DNA of 28,770 nucleotides from JBBTQZ01 sp038065435 (lineage in GTDB: Bacteria > Patescibacteriota > Minisyncoccia > Phycocordibacterales > WO2-35-19). Shown piece after piece: positions 14,604 to 21,809 of the stretch. How positions within the stretch are numbered: the first letter of the stretch is position 1; every line of letters begins with the position of its first letter. Where the stretch lies: the NCBI GenBank assembly GCA_038065435.1, contig JBBTQZ010000029.1:1-28770 (forward strand), written 5' to 3'. Position numbers and translations under genes: made by a program. The notes under the pieces are model-generated. The model saw only the letters and a program-made list of their open reading frames with translations, searched no databases and was not told the origin of the DNA.

Positions 14604-17600
14604 CTAAAACTCTATGAAACTGGGGTTTAAAGCGAAGTTGGCTGTCACACTTTTGGCTCCGTTCATAACTATGCTACAAATGCCAGTACCAGTACAAGCT
14701 CCGCTCCAGCCGGTAAATACTCTACCCGGAGCGGCAGTAGGGGTAAGGGTAACTGTAGAGTTTTCAGTAAAGTTGGCACTTTGAGAAGCACACCCCGAGC
14801 CGCAATTTATACCAGCCGGAGAACTCACCACTGTCCCCTGCCCCGACTTTATGACAGTAAGTTGGAATTGATTGGCGTTCACTGTTAGCGATATTGAATC
14901 AGTAGTTCCCCCGGGGTCACAGGTAAGAGTATAAGTACGGGAAGCGGTAAGCGCTTCAGACCGGGTGTCAGATGTGCCTGTCCAGCCACTACAACCACCA
15001 GTACAAGTGACGGAGCAGGAAGTGGCATTGGCGCAAAGACTCGGAGTAGTGCCGCACCATTTTACAGTAGCTGTCTGTCCAGAATTGATAGCTGGAGGAT
15101 TATCGGAATCATTCACTTTTAAATCAGCGGTAGCCACTGGGCCGATAGTGAAGCTGTTTGCATCAGAGACTGTTGAAACACCATTGGTGGCGCTGACATT
15201 TAGAGTATGAGGGCCGTTAAAAGCGCTGTTGGCATACATGTTAGCCACTTCAGTAGCCGTCAGAGCGCGGTTGTAAACCGCTACTTCATCTATGGTACCA
15301 GCAAAATAAGTATTAGCTTCGGCAGAATATTTACGTCCAATTTCAGCTCTAGAAGAAATACCGTAATCTACTGCTTGGCTTCTGCAAGCATCTGTATGTT
15401 GTAAAACATTATCGACATAAACCTTAGCAGTAGCACCATCATAAACTCCAACTACAAATTTCCAACCAGCACCTCTCAAATCAGTAGTACCTAAAGCATA
15501 GCAATCAGCCCAGCCATAACCAGTCTCTCTAACGATAAGACTAGCTCTACCGAGCCCAGCGCCGTTTTGCAAAAAGAAATTCCAACCGTAGACACCACCG
15601 CTCTCACTAGAAACAGAACTTACAATTTGAGGATATGCTACTTGACTTGCATTTGCATTTATCCAAGCAGCAACCGAAAAGGCCCCGCTTGGTTTTAAGC
15701 TTGCATTGTTTCCTAAATTTATATATTGAGAACTACCATTAAGACTTAAAGCTCTACCAAATCTTCCGGCTGTCCAAGTAGGGGTATTTATTAAATTACC
15801 AGTATTACTGTTACCACTTCGGTCATAAGTAGTGATGCCAGTATTTTCAGCAAAATCGTAAGCCGCAAGTCGAGTAGCACTAACCCCAGATATGGTTGGC
15901 ATCTGCACATAAGAAAGTTGAGTGGTGTTGGCGCCAGCGGGGCAATAGGTATACGGCATCCGAGGTCCGATATCTGATCCCCCTACCCCATTAGAAAACC
16001 ACATGAGGCAAGTATTGGAACCACCGGTCGTCCAAGAAAGAGGCATATTTGAGGTATCGGTATAATTGCTTCCTTCGGCTGGGCTAGTGATACTAACCGA
16101 CAGAGCACCACAAGCGCTGGCCACTGTGCCAGAAACACTAGCGCTTAAAGGGGAGGAACCGGAAGTATTGGTAGCTCTAACTGTATATGAATGAGTAGAA
16201 CCTAAGGCTAACCCTGTATCTGAAAAAGATAGTCCGGAACCATTATAAACCGGAGTGCCTCCCCCATCGCGATAGACTTGATAACTAGTAGCGCCAGAGA
16301 CGGCATTCCAAGAAATATTGAGCCAATTATTACCACAGGTACTTGGAGCGGCACTAAGTCCAGTCGGAGTGGCAGGGATAGTAGGCGGAGGAGGTACAAG
16401 AGCACATTTATATTCCACCACATTGCTGCCATTTTTTCGGAAAGTGTAGCTGTAGTTATTTTTTTCGGTGGTTTGGGAAGGACTGTTCCACACAGGAGAA
16501 GGTGAAGCGGGAGGACTAATCCAGCCATTACTTGTTTGATGTCTATTCCAAACAGAGCCCGTATTTACCCAATACGCCTTTTTATTATTTACCAAATCAA
16601 GAAAAGGAGAAGATGTTATAGTACCCAAACTCCCCGGACCCTGATCGTTCCATTGCAAACTCCAACTACAAGTTTCTGTTGACCCACTAGCGTAATAGCA
16701 TATTTGTTCATAAAGTTTTGATTGATTAGAGCTTGGAGGAGCCACTACTGCTATATGATCCGAATAATAAAAATTATCTGTTGGATAATACTTCCCTACC
16801 GGATTTTGACTTGCCTGCAATGCACTACTCACCTCATACCAAGTATCATTGCAAACTGTTTTGCGCGAGGGTTTGACGGTGATGGTGTAAATTAAAGAAT
16901 CACCGCAAGACGGTTGAGACACTGAATTCACATTAATATAAAAAGTATAATCTCCGGGAGGAGTAGAAACGGAAGGTGCTATAGTAAAGCCAGAATATGA
17001 AGGTTCATCTCCCGATGGGCCTTCATAAGCTTCTCCACTACTAGTAGATGGCGTACATGTAGCACCAACAGGGCAACTAGCATAAGTAGCTGTCCAACCT
17101 TGGAAGTAATCATTAGAATATACAACAAAACTAGCAGTACCAGAATCTCCTTGATAAAGAGTTAAGTTTGTCGGCCCATTTACATTAGCTCCTATTGGAT
17201 CATTTGTACAACTACCCCCGCCTCCGTCAGAACAATCAGCCGGACAAGATGTTGCATCTTCAGAACCTGTACAAAAACCATCTCCGCAAACAGCGCCACC
17301 ACAACTACCACCACCATGATTAGCACAAAATGTACAGCATGACTCATCAGAACATAAATAATAAGTAATATTGTCATTACATGTACATTGAGGTGTAGCG
17401 TCTCGTTCACTACGTTTCCATTCTAAACAAGAAGCTTCAGTTTCTTGGCAAGAATCTGTACATGTACCAGTACATACTATTGGATCATTATTCCAAATAT
17501 AATAAGGTGGTGGACCTTGTGTTGGGCATATTAAACTAGCAAAAGAATTATTAGGAACGACTAAAAAAATAAAAAAATAAAATAAAATAAAAAACCCCAC

Positions 17601-17633
17601 AAACAAAAAAGCTTTATTTAATTTCAGTTTCAT
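14604..17633 (-). CDS. Large secreted multidomain protein (Cys-rich, FN3, LamG, InlB-B-like repeat)
   Basis: The 1009-aa product starts with a signal peptide (M-K-L-K-L-N-K-A, then a long hydrophobic run ending NNSFAS). In order it then has: a Cys-rich region with CGDGFCTGSEDATSCPADC; a beta-sandwich module (about 130-255); an FN3 domain (PATPTGLSAAPSTCGNNWLN onward); and a LamG/concanavalin-like domain (AAYDFAENTGITTYDRSG to FAGTIDEVAVYNRALTATEV). Next comes another Cys-rich Ig-like segment (CSVTCTGGCSGWTG), and last a divergent InlB B-repeat-like module (GRVFTGWSGACTGTGICSIVM). No sortase motif or C-terminal anchor is visible. It probably acts at the cell surface in adhesion or glycan binding. 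ATG 17633 is chosen because a TATAAT ends 7 bases upstream; a longer frame reaches 17666. Confidence 0.88.
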   Translation of the reverse strand: MKLKLNKAFLFVGFFILFYFFIFLVVPNNSFASLICPTQGPPPYYIWNNDPIVCTGTCTDSCQETEASCLEWKRSERDATPQCTCNDNITYYLCSDESCCTFCANHGGGSCGGAVCGDGFCTGSEDATSCPADCSDGGGGSCTNDPIGANVNGPTNLTLYQGDSGTASFVVYSNDYFQGWTATYASCPVGATCTPSTSSGEAYEGPSGDEPSYSGFTIAPSVSTPPGDYTFYINVNSVSQPSCGDSLIYTITVKPSRKTVCNDTWYEVSSALQASQNPVGKYYPTDNFYYSDHIAVVAPPSSNQSKLYEQICYYASGSTETCSWSLQWNDQGPGSLGTITSSPFLDLVNNKKAYWVNTGSVWNRHQTSNGWISPPASPSPVWNSPSQTTEKNNYSYTFRKNGSNVVEYKCALVPPPPTIPATPTGLSAAPSTCGNNWLNISWNAVSGATSYQVYRDGGGTPVYNGSGLSFSDTGLALGSTHSYTVRATNTSGSSPLSASVSGTVASACGALSVSITSPAEGSNYTDTSNMPLSWTTGGSNTCLMWFSNGVGGSDIGPRMPYTYCPAGANTTQLSYVQMPTISGVSATRLAAYDFAENTGITTYDRSGNSNTGNLINTPTWTAGRFGRALSLNGSSQYINLGNNASLKPSGAFSVAAWINANASQVAYPQIVSSVSSESGGVYGWNFFLQNGAGLGRASLIVRETGYGWADCYALGTTDLRGAGWKFVVGVYDGATAKVYVDNVLQHTDACRSQAVDYGISSRAEIGRKYSAEANTYFAGTIDEVAVYNRALTATEVANMYANSAFNGPHTLNVSATNGVSTVSDANSFTIGPVATADLKVNDSDNPPAINSGQTATVKWCGTTPSLCANATSCSVTCTGGCSGWTGTSDTRSEALTASRTYTLTCDPGGTTDSISLTVNANQFQLTVIKSGQGTVVSSPAGINCGSGCASQSANFTENSTVTLTPTAAPGRVFTGWSGACTGTGICSIVMNGAKSVTANFALNPSFIEF

Positions 17634-17640
17634 TAAGTAT

Positions 17641-17646
17641 ATTATA
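17641..17646 (-). promoter_or_regulatory. TATAAT placing the large secreted protein gene as leaderless
   Basis: On the minus strand TATAAT (17646-17641) is followed by 7 bases and then ATG 17633. No SD is present. Confidence 0.6.
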
Positions 17647-17701
17647 CAACCTTCTTCCTCTAACATCGATAAAAATATGTGGATAACATCATGTATTTAA
17701 A

Positions 17702-17755
17702 ATAAAAGCAAAAGAGGCCGACGGGTAGGAATAAATCCATACTTACGTCGGCCTC
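17702..17755 (-). terminator. Intrinsic terminator of the lipoprotein-like gene
   Basis: On the minus strand GAGGCCGACG (17755-17746) pairs with CGTCGGCCTC (17723-17714), followed by TTTTGCTTTTATT. The tiny ORF at 17743-17769 runs into the stem. Confidence 0.85.
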
Positions 17756-17769
17756 AAAGATGTGGTCAT
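17743..17769 (-). other. SD plus 8-codon ORF between a stop codon and a terminator
   Basis: A perfect AAGGAGGT (17782-17775, minus strand) overlaps the stop of the lipoprotein-like gene and sits 5 bases before ATG 17769. The frame is M-T-T-S-L-R-P-T-stop and enters the terminator stem. It may be the surviving initiation site of a deleted downstream gene, or a coupling or termination device. Confidence 0.4.
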
Positions 17770-17780
17770 AGCGCACCTCC

Positions 17781-18704
17781 TTATCGGGAGGCATCGAATC
17801 CGGCAAAATTGCTGTCCGGATCGGTGGGATCAAATACCACTCCCTGAACAGTGATCCCGCCACCATCGGCAGTGACCGAAGCGTAGACGGGTCGAGAGCC
17901 GTCAAGCGAATTATTGGGCAACTCCACTACGATCCTCGATCCAATTTGGCGAAATTCCACCTTGAGGACTTCCATCCTCCCAACTTGCAACTGGTATAAA
18001 AATCCAGTGGCATATCCTAGAGTCCCTCCAAAATACAATTTTCCCTCATATGCTTGACGGGATGCCTTGATATGGGGGGTTTTTGCCTCCGGATCAAATC
18101 GGGGCGCGAAACTCAAGCTAACCTGTTGGTTCTCACTCGTACTACCAACCACAAAGTGGAGAGAGTCAAGATAAAACCATGGTCCAGGTTCGGTGCCGTT
18201 CACCAAGAGCAGGCGGTAACGTCCGTCCAACAAGTTAGAATATTGAGCAACCTGTTGACGGATGTTCTGACCGACTCCGAGACGAAACGGCTCGCCGGAC
18301 AGGGTGAGCCACTCGGTATCATCACTGCGAAGCGAATCCGGTTCCCAACGCTGAAGTGTGAGCCAAAGTGGGTTGTTCATACCACTTGCATCAAAGCTGA
18401 CAGGGCCGGGACAATTTGCCGTTCGAGTTGATACAGCGGAAACTGAGACAAGTGAGCCACTCGCGAAAAGATGATTATCTATCATCGCGAGAACACATTG
18501 TTCAGATCCGACGACGAGTTTGGCCAAGTTTGGTCCAGCCCCTTCTCCTGCCATCCCAATGTTGGCAAGAACGAAAATCAGAAACAAACGATTCATCGGT
18601 TTTACCCCTTTTTTGCTAACACACCCTCCCTCATTGGCGCGCGACATGAAAATGCAGGCGCTAAGAATTCCTAAAACAAGCAATACTAAGATTAGGAATA
18701 GCAT
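17781..18704 (-). CDS. Putative exported lipoprotein of unknown function with two in-frame starts
   Basis: The ORF encodes 307 aa from ATG 18704, chosen because a perfect AAAGGAGGT (18719-18711) lies 6 bases upstream. This N-terminus (MLFLILVLLVLGILSAC) is a lipoprotein signal with a lipobox L-S-A-C. A second in-frame ATG at 18596 also has an SD (AAGGGGT at 18610-18604) and its own signal-peptide-like start (MNRLFLIFVLANIGMAGEG), giving 271 aa. The rest is beta-rich and unrecognised (NPLWLTLQRWEP, LLDGRYRLLLVNGTEPGPW), ending in FDPTDPDSNFAGFDASR. It is presumably exported. Its composition is more GC-rich than its neighbours, its promoter is canonical and a terminator follows. It stands alone as a unit, possibly acquired. 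Confidence 0.7.
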   Translation of the reverse strand: MLFLILVLLVLGILSACIFMSRANEGGCVSKKGVKPMNRLFLIFVLANIGMAGEGAGPNLAKLVVGSEQCVLAMIDNHLFASGSLVSVSAVSTRTANCPGPVSFDASGMNNPLWLTLQRWEPDSLRSDDTEWLTLSGEPFRLGVGQNIRQQVAQYSNLLDGRYRLLLVNGTEPGPWFYLDSLHFVVGSTSENQQVSLSFAPRFDPEAKTPHIKASRQAYEGKLYFGGTLGYATGFLYQLQVGRMEVLKVEFRQIGSRIVVELPNNSLDGSRPVYASVTADGGGITVQGVVFDPTDPDSNFAGFDASR

Positions 18705-18751
18705 CCTAATACCTCCTTTCAAGTTACAACCTTTGCAGGTTTCTGATATTA

Positions 18752-18779
18752 AGAATACAGATTAAACAAAAAATGTCAA
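18752..18779 (-). promoter_or_regulatory. Promoter TTGACA-N16-TATTCT for the lipoprotein-like gene
   Basis: On the minus strand TTGACA (18779-18774) and TATTCT (18757-18752) are spaced by 16, predicting a start near 18745, about 40 bases before ATG 18704. The -35 box abuts the TIGR03437-like remnant that starts at 18786 on the other strand. Confidence 0.6.
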
Positions 18780-18785
18780 GGAATT

Positions 18786-18932
18786 GAGGTTTTGTATTGT
18801 GGTTTGGCTCCAAATTTCTCGGGCCTGAACCAAATCGTAGTAAGGGTACCGCCAGGGACAGTCCCCGGTCCCAACTACCTCTGGATCGGAGAAGAACCAA
18901 CTTCTCCCATCTACACTCTCTGGACCAAGTAG
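18786..18932 (+). pseudogene. Remnant of a TIGR03437-like C-terminal domain, copy 1
   Basis: The open frame reads G-L-A-P-N-F-S-G-L-N-Q-I-V-V-R-V-P-P-G, then NYLWIGEEPTSPIYTLWTK and TAG at 18930-18932. The block GLAP-F-GL-Q-V-RVP-G followed by a final I-G-x-x-x-S-P-x-x-T-L strand pair resembles the C-terminal beta domain modelled as TIGR03437. A homologous tail is at 23880-24047, with conservative or third-position changes. Only about 48 codons remain. TTG 18792 with AAGGA upstream could in principle start a 46-aa peptide, but the domain is cut at its N-terminus. A strong terminator follows 18 bases later. Confidence 0.6.
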
Positions 18933-18949
18933 GATCTCCCACTTGCCCA

Positions 18950-18981
18950 AGCGGTCGCACCAACCAGTGCGACCGCTTTTT
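18950..18981 (+). terminator. Intrinsic terminator upstream of tyrS
   Basis: AGCGGTCGCAC (18950-18960) pairs perfectly with GTGCGACCGCT (18967-18977) around CAACCA, then TTTT. It ends transcription through the TIGR03437-like remnant and insulates the tyrS promoter. Confidence 0.9.
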
Positions 18982-18985
18982 CTTG

Positions 18986-19014
18986 TTGACAAAATAAGCA
19001 AAAAGATGTAAGCT
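18986..19014 (+). promoter_or_regulatory. Probable tyrS promoter
   Basis: TTGACA at 18986-18991 is followed after 17 bases by TAAGCT (19009-19014), a weak -10. The predicted start near 19021 coincides with the first base of the leader hairpin. Confidence 0.5.
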
Positions 19015-19015
19015 G

Positions 19016-19061
19016 GCACATTAACAGGAAATGGTTTTCTGTTAGAAACAGCACATTAACA
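19016..19061 (+). promoter_or_regulatory. tyrS leader: hairpin between two 11-base direct repeats
   Basis: GCACATTAACA occurs at 19016-19026 and again at 19051-19061. Between them TAACAGGAAA (19022-19031) pairs with TTTTCTGTTA (19035-19044) with one G-U pair. The second repeat ends 4 bases before the SD at 19066. It may control tyrS transcription or translation. No T-box consensus was seen and the leader is far too short for one. Confidence 0.4.
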
Positions 19062-19078
19062 ACAGAAGGAGGTAAGTC

Positions 19079-20338
19079 ATGAAGAGGTTTGATCAGCAAT
19101 TCCTTGCCCGTGATTCGGAATCGTGGGTCGGAATGGAAGTCAACGAACTTGTCGGCTTCCTGTTGCCGAAATGCCAAGAGGTCATCACGACTGATCGGTT
19201 GCGGCAAAAGATATCCGAACATCCAACGCTAAAGGTGAAATTTGGAATTGATCCAACAGCGTCGGAAATCCACATCGGCCATGTGGTGCCAATCATGCTT
19301 TTGCGTCAGTTTGCAAAAGCTGGTCATCACATCGACTTTATCATTGGAGATTTCACCGCTCGGGTCGGCGATCCCACCGCGAGGAACACCGGTAGGGTTC
19401 CGTTGAGTCCGGAACAAATTGTGAAGAATATGGAAACATACACCAGCCAGATCGGGAAGTACATCGATTTGCGTATGCTTCACATTCACTACAACGCCAA
19501 ATGGTTAAATCCGATGACCTTGCAAGAAATTTTCGCTATCTTCCAACAAATTAATCTGTCGGAAGCCATGCAGCGTGAAGATTTTAGAGCGAGGATACGC
19601 AACGAGCAAGCGGTGTCGCTCGCAGAAGTCTGTTACGGAGTCTTGATGGGTATAGATTCGGCTCATCTCGGAACTCATGTCGAGATCGGTGGTATAGATC
19701 AATTGCTGAATTTTCAGCAATGCCGTAAGATCATGCGTCAGTCTGGTATGGACGAAGAGGTGATTCTGATGACGCCCATCTTGGAAGGAACGGGTGGTGA
19801 TGGGAAAAAGATGAGTAAGAGTTACGGCAATTATGTTGCCGTCAACGCGACTCATGAGGACAAATTCGGAAAGATTATGTCCATTCCCGATCGGCTAATC
19901 GGTCAGTACTTCCGGTGTTTCGCCGATGTTCACCAGCGAGAGTTGGGGGAACTTGACGCGTTCATCGGGGAGAATCCGATGGAAGCCAAGAAGCAACTCG
20001 CCACTCTCATTGTTGCTGTTGAAACGCAACACATTGAGAATGGCTTGGGAGAACGCGAATCCTTTGAGCGAAAATTCTCTCAAAAGAATATTCGCAACGA
20101 GGATTGCATTGAATTGACTGAAAACGCAACCACCACGATCTTGGATGCTCTAGTGAAAAGCAGTCAATTCAAGAGTAAAAGCGAACTTCGCCGACTATTC
20201 GAACAGCAAGGCGTACAAGCCATGAACGAAGACGGAGAGGTTGCGCTCTCTCCTGAAATCGTCGTTAGCCAAGTGCGCGGCGTTGTGCGAGTCGGCAAAC
20301 GCCGTTTCTTCAAGTTCGTTGTTTCGAAAGGAGATTGA
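19079..20338 (+). CDS. tyrS: Tyrosine-tRNA ligase
   Basis: This class Ic synthetase activates tyrosine and charges tRNA-Tyr. The 419-aa protein contains FGIDPTASEIHIGHVVP (HIGH at 65-68), FIIGDFTARVGDPT, the GGIDQLLNFQQCRKIM segment and KMSKS (244-248). A C-terminal S4-like RNA-binding domain (about 350-415, SKSELRRLFEQQGVQAMN) completes it. Length is normal for the bacterial TyrRZ-type subgroup. The start is fixed by a perfect AAGGAGGT at 19066-19073, 5 bases upstream. Composition is more GC-rich than the housekeeping block, and its terminator-promoter-leader-SD layout matches the accessory genes, so acquisition by transfer is possible. The next gene follows after 2 bases. Confidence 0.95.
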   Translation: MKRFDQQFLARDSESWVGMEVNELVGFLLPKCQEVITTDRLRQKISEHPTLKVKFGIDPTASEIHIGHVVPIMLLRQFAKAGHHIDFIIGDFTARVGDPTARNTGRVPLSPEQIVKNMETYTSQIGKYIDLRMLHIHYNAKWLNPMTLQEIFAIFQQINLSEAMQREDFRARIRNEQAVSLAEVCYGVLMGIDSAHLGTHVEIGGIDQLLNFQQCRKIMRQSGMDEEVILMTPILEGTGGDGKKMSKSYGNYVAVNATHEDKFGKIMSIPDRLIGQYFRCFADVHQRELGELDAFIGENPMEAKKQLATLIVAVETQHIENGLGERESFERKFSQKNIRNEDCIELTENATTTILDALVKSSQFKSKSELRRLFEQQGVQAMNEDGEVALSPEIVVSQVRGVVRVGKRRFFKFVVSKGD

Positions 20339-20340
20339 AG

Positions 20341-20973
20341 ATGATACCAATAATCTCCGAGCTCAAACAACGCGGGCTAGTAACAAATGTTTTAGGTTCT
20401 ATCCCGCCAAAAATACGACCCGCGCTTGCCGTATGGGCGAGAAAAGAACCGAAGGACTCATTTTTCGCGTTTGTCGCTCTTTCAAAAGCCATAACAAACG
20501 AACCGCTTGCGGTGTTCGTTGATGATCTGTGTTCGCAGCTCGTTATGGAACGAACCCAAAACGAACAGGCGAAAATGAACGGGCGATATCGTGAGTTTTT
20601 CAAAGCTGCAGGTTGCATAGTAAAGTTCAGTAGTGAAATATATGCTAACGAGTTCTCTGCTGACGTTTTCCCATTTCTTATTGGATTGGGACGACATGTG
20701 CCTGTTAGTGAATTCAAACGCTGTCTCCCAGAAGATAAGAGACGAGATTTCAACAAGTTGACGCTTGATGAAATTCTGCACTTATTGCTGGAGCTTTCAC
20801 TGCTTGAACGGGTCGCAAAGGAGTGCAACCTTCTGCTGGTAGGCCACTTCAGCCAAGCAATTGTGGTATGCCATCGAAAAACTTCTCAAAATCCAATCTC
20901 GGCGATAGCGATCCCAAGATTGAATAGTAGAGAAGAAGTTGATGATTACAAGCAAAAAATCGCAATAACCTAA
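20341..20973 (+). CDS. Unknown protein co-transcribed with tyrS, 210 aa
   Basis: ATG 20341 has AAAGGAG at 20327-20333, inside the end of tyrS, so the two are an operon. The protein has alternating beta/alpha character: AFVALSKAITNEPLAVFVDDLCSQL, then FFKAAGCIVKFSSEIYA, then LDEILHLLLELSLLERVA and CNLLLVGHFSQAIVV. By eye its order of elements loosely parallels the TyrRS catalytic domain, with VFVDD against FIIGD and LDEILHLLLELSLL against LAEVCYGVLMGIDS. HIGH and KMSKS are absent. A degenerate class I synthetase-like domain is therefore a weak possibility. No signal peptide or membrane segment is seen. A terminator starts at its stop codon. Confidence 0.75.
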   Translation: MIPIISELKQRGLVTNVLGSIPPKIRPALAVWARKEPKDSFFAFVALSKAITNEPLAVFVDDLCSQLVMERTQNEQAKMNGRYREFFKAAGCIVKFSSEIYANEFSADVFPFLIGLGRHVPVSEFKRCLPEDKRRDFNKLTLDEILHLLLELSLLERVAKECNLLLVGHFSQAIVVCHRKTSQNPISAIAIPRLNSREEVDDYKQKIAIT

Positions 20974-21809
20974 GGGGCATTTTCCATGAAAGAATCTGCC
21001 CCTTTTTCTTCTCCAAAAATCTTTGTGGCAGACAACGGAAATCGTTCATAAAAATATCGCAAAATTTTAAATTGGTTATCTGTGCAATTCTTCTTACAAT
21101 ATTTTTTGAAGTAAAAATAAAATTTTTTTAAATACTGATCTCGTTTTTCTAATTTAAGATTATCAATTAAAAATCCTCCTATTAAAAAACAGCTGTGTAT
21201 ATCTGTAAGAACAAAATCTTTTTTCATAAATGGATCAGCTGACCAATGCCATAAAAAACCAGCATTTTCTAACTTCTCTTCAAAAACAGAAGTGTAATGA
21301 TTTCCTTTTAAACCATAAAACATATCTTCTGATTTAATTTTCTTAAGAGAGTTGATTCGAAAAACCTTGAAACTATTTTTGTTTAGTCGTAGGACTTTTT
21401 TCACGCTGGCACCACACATTATTTTCAAACTTATCTTGAATTTGTTATCAGGAAAAGGGATACATGAAATATCAAAAAAATTCAAACGACTAAATCCTCT
21501 TATGATTTCTTTCTCATAAGACGAGGGGGTGAATAATTTTTTTGACAGCGTATCAGCAACAATCCAAAGATCAATATCACTTTTGTCTCCTGTTTTACGA
21601 AATTCTTCTAATGAACCAGAGCGCAAACATACAGCGAGTGATCCTGTAAGAAATAAAGAATATTGTTTTTTAAAAAGAGAGTCGCACGATAGCGCGATGG
21701 CTCTAATTGTTTTTGTCAATGGCTTTGATAATTGCGCAACATTCTCTAAATTAATGAGATTGTCTGTATTTTCCAAATTTTTCAGAGGGTCATTTTTAAT
21801 TATGCCCAT
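20970..21809 (-). CDS. Pol-beta-type nucleotidyltransferase domain protein
   Basis: The 279-aa protein has LFLTGSLAVCLRSGSL followed by KSDIDLWIV. This is the Gly-Ser ... Ser-Asp-x-Asp metal site of Pol-beta/MNT nucleotidyltransferases; a later strand FFDISCIPF may give the third acidic residue. The C-terminal half is Lys/Phe-rich and helical, with GFLWHWSADPFMKKDF. The substrate is unknown. It is the last gene of a tight minus-strand operon and overlaps the inositol-phosphate synthase gene by 10 bases. A role in making an activated inositol or sugar derivative is possible but is only context inference. The 3' end overlaps the tyrS-operon partner by 4 bases. Confidence 0.7.
   Translation of the reverse strand: MGIIKNDPLKNLENTDNLINLENVAQLSKPLTKTIRAIALSCDSLFKKQYSLFLTGSLAVCLRSGSLEEFRKTGDKSDIDLWIVADTLSKKLFTPSSYEKEIIRGFSRLNFFDISCIPFPDNKFKISLKIMCGASVKKVLRLNKNSFKVFRINSLKKIKSEDMFYGLKGNHYTSVFEEKLENAGFLWHWSADPFMKKDFVLTDIHSCFLIGGFLIDNLKLEKRDQYLKKFYFYFKKYCKKNCTDNQFKILRYFYERFPLSATKIFGEEKGADSFMENAP
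20973..21008 (+). terminator. Intrinsic terminator of the tyrS operon, inside a convergent gene
   Basis: AGGGGCA (20973-20979) pairs with TGCCCCT (20997-21003), followed by TTTTTC. The element lies within the last codons of the convergent nucleotidyltransferase gene (minus strand, stop at 20970), so both reading frames share these bases. Confidence 0.8.

Noticed and set aside
17660..17905. 81-aa minus-strand ORF overlapping the end of the lipoprotein-like gene
   Set aside because: It is in a different frame from the supported gene, covers the terminator and has no SD of its own.
18792..18932. Functional 46-aa peptide gene starting at TTG 18792
   Set aside because: A possible AAGGA lies upstream, but the product would begin inside a beta domain and a homologous tail elsewhere is broken by a stop. 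A gene remnant is more likely.
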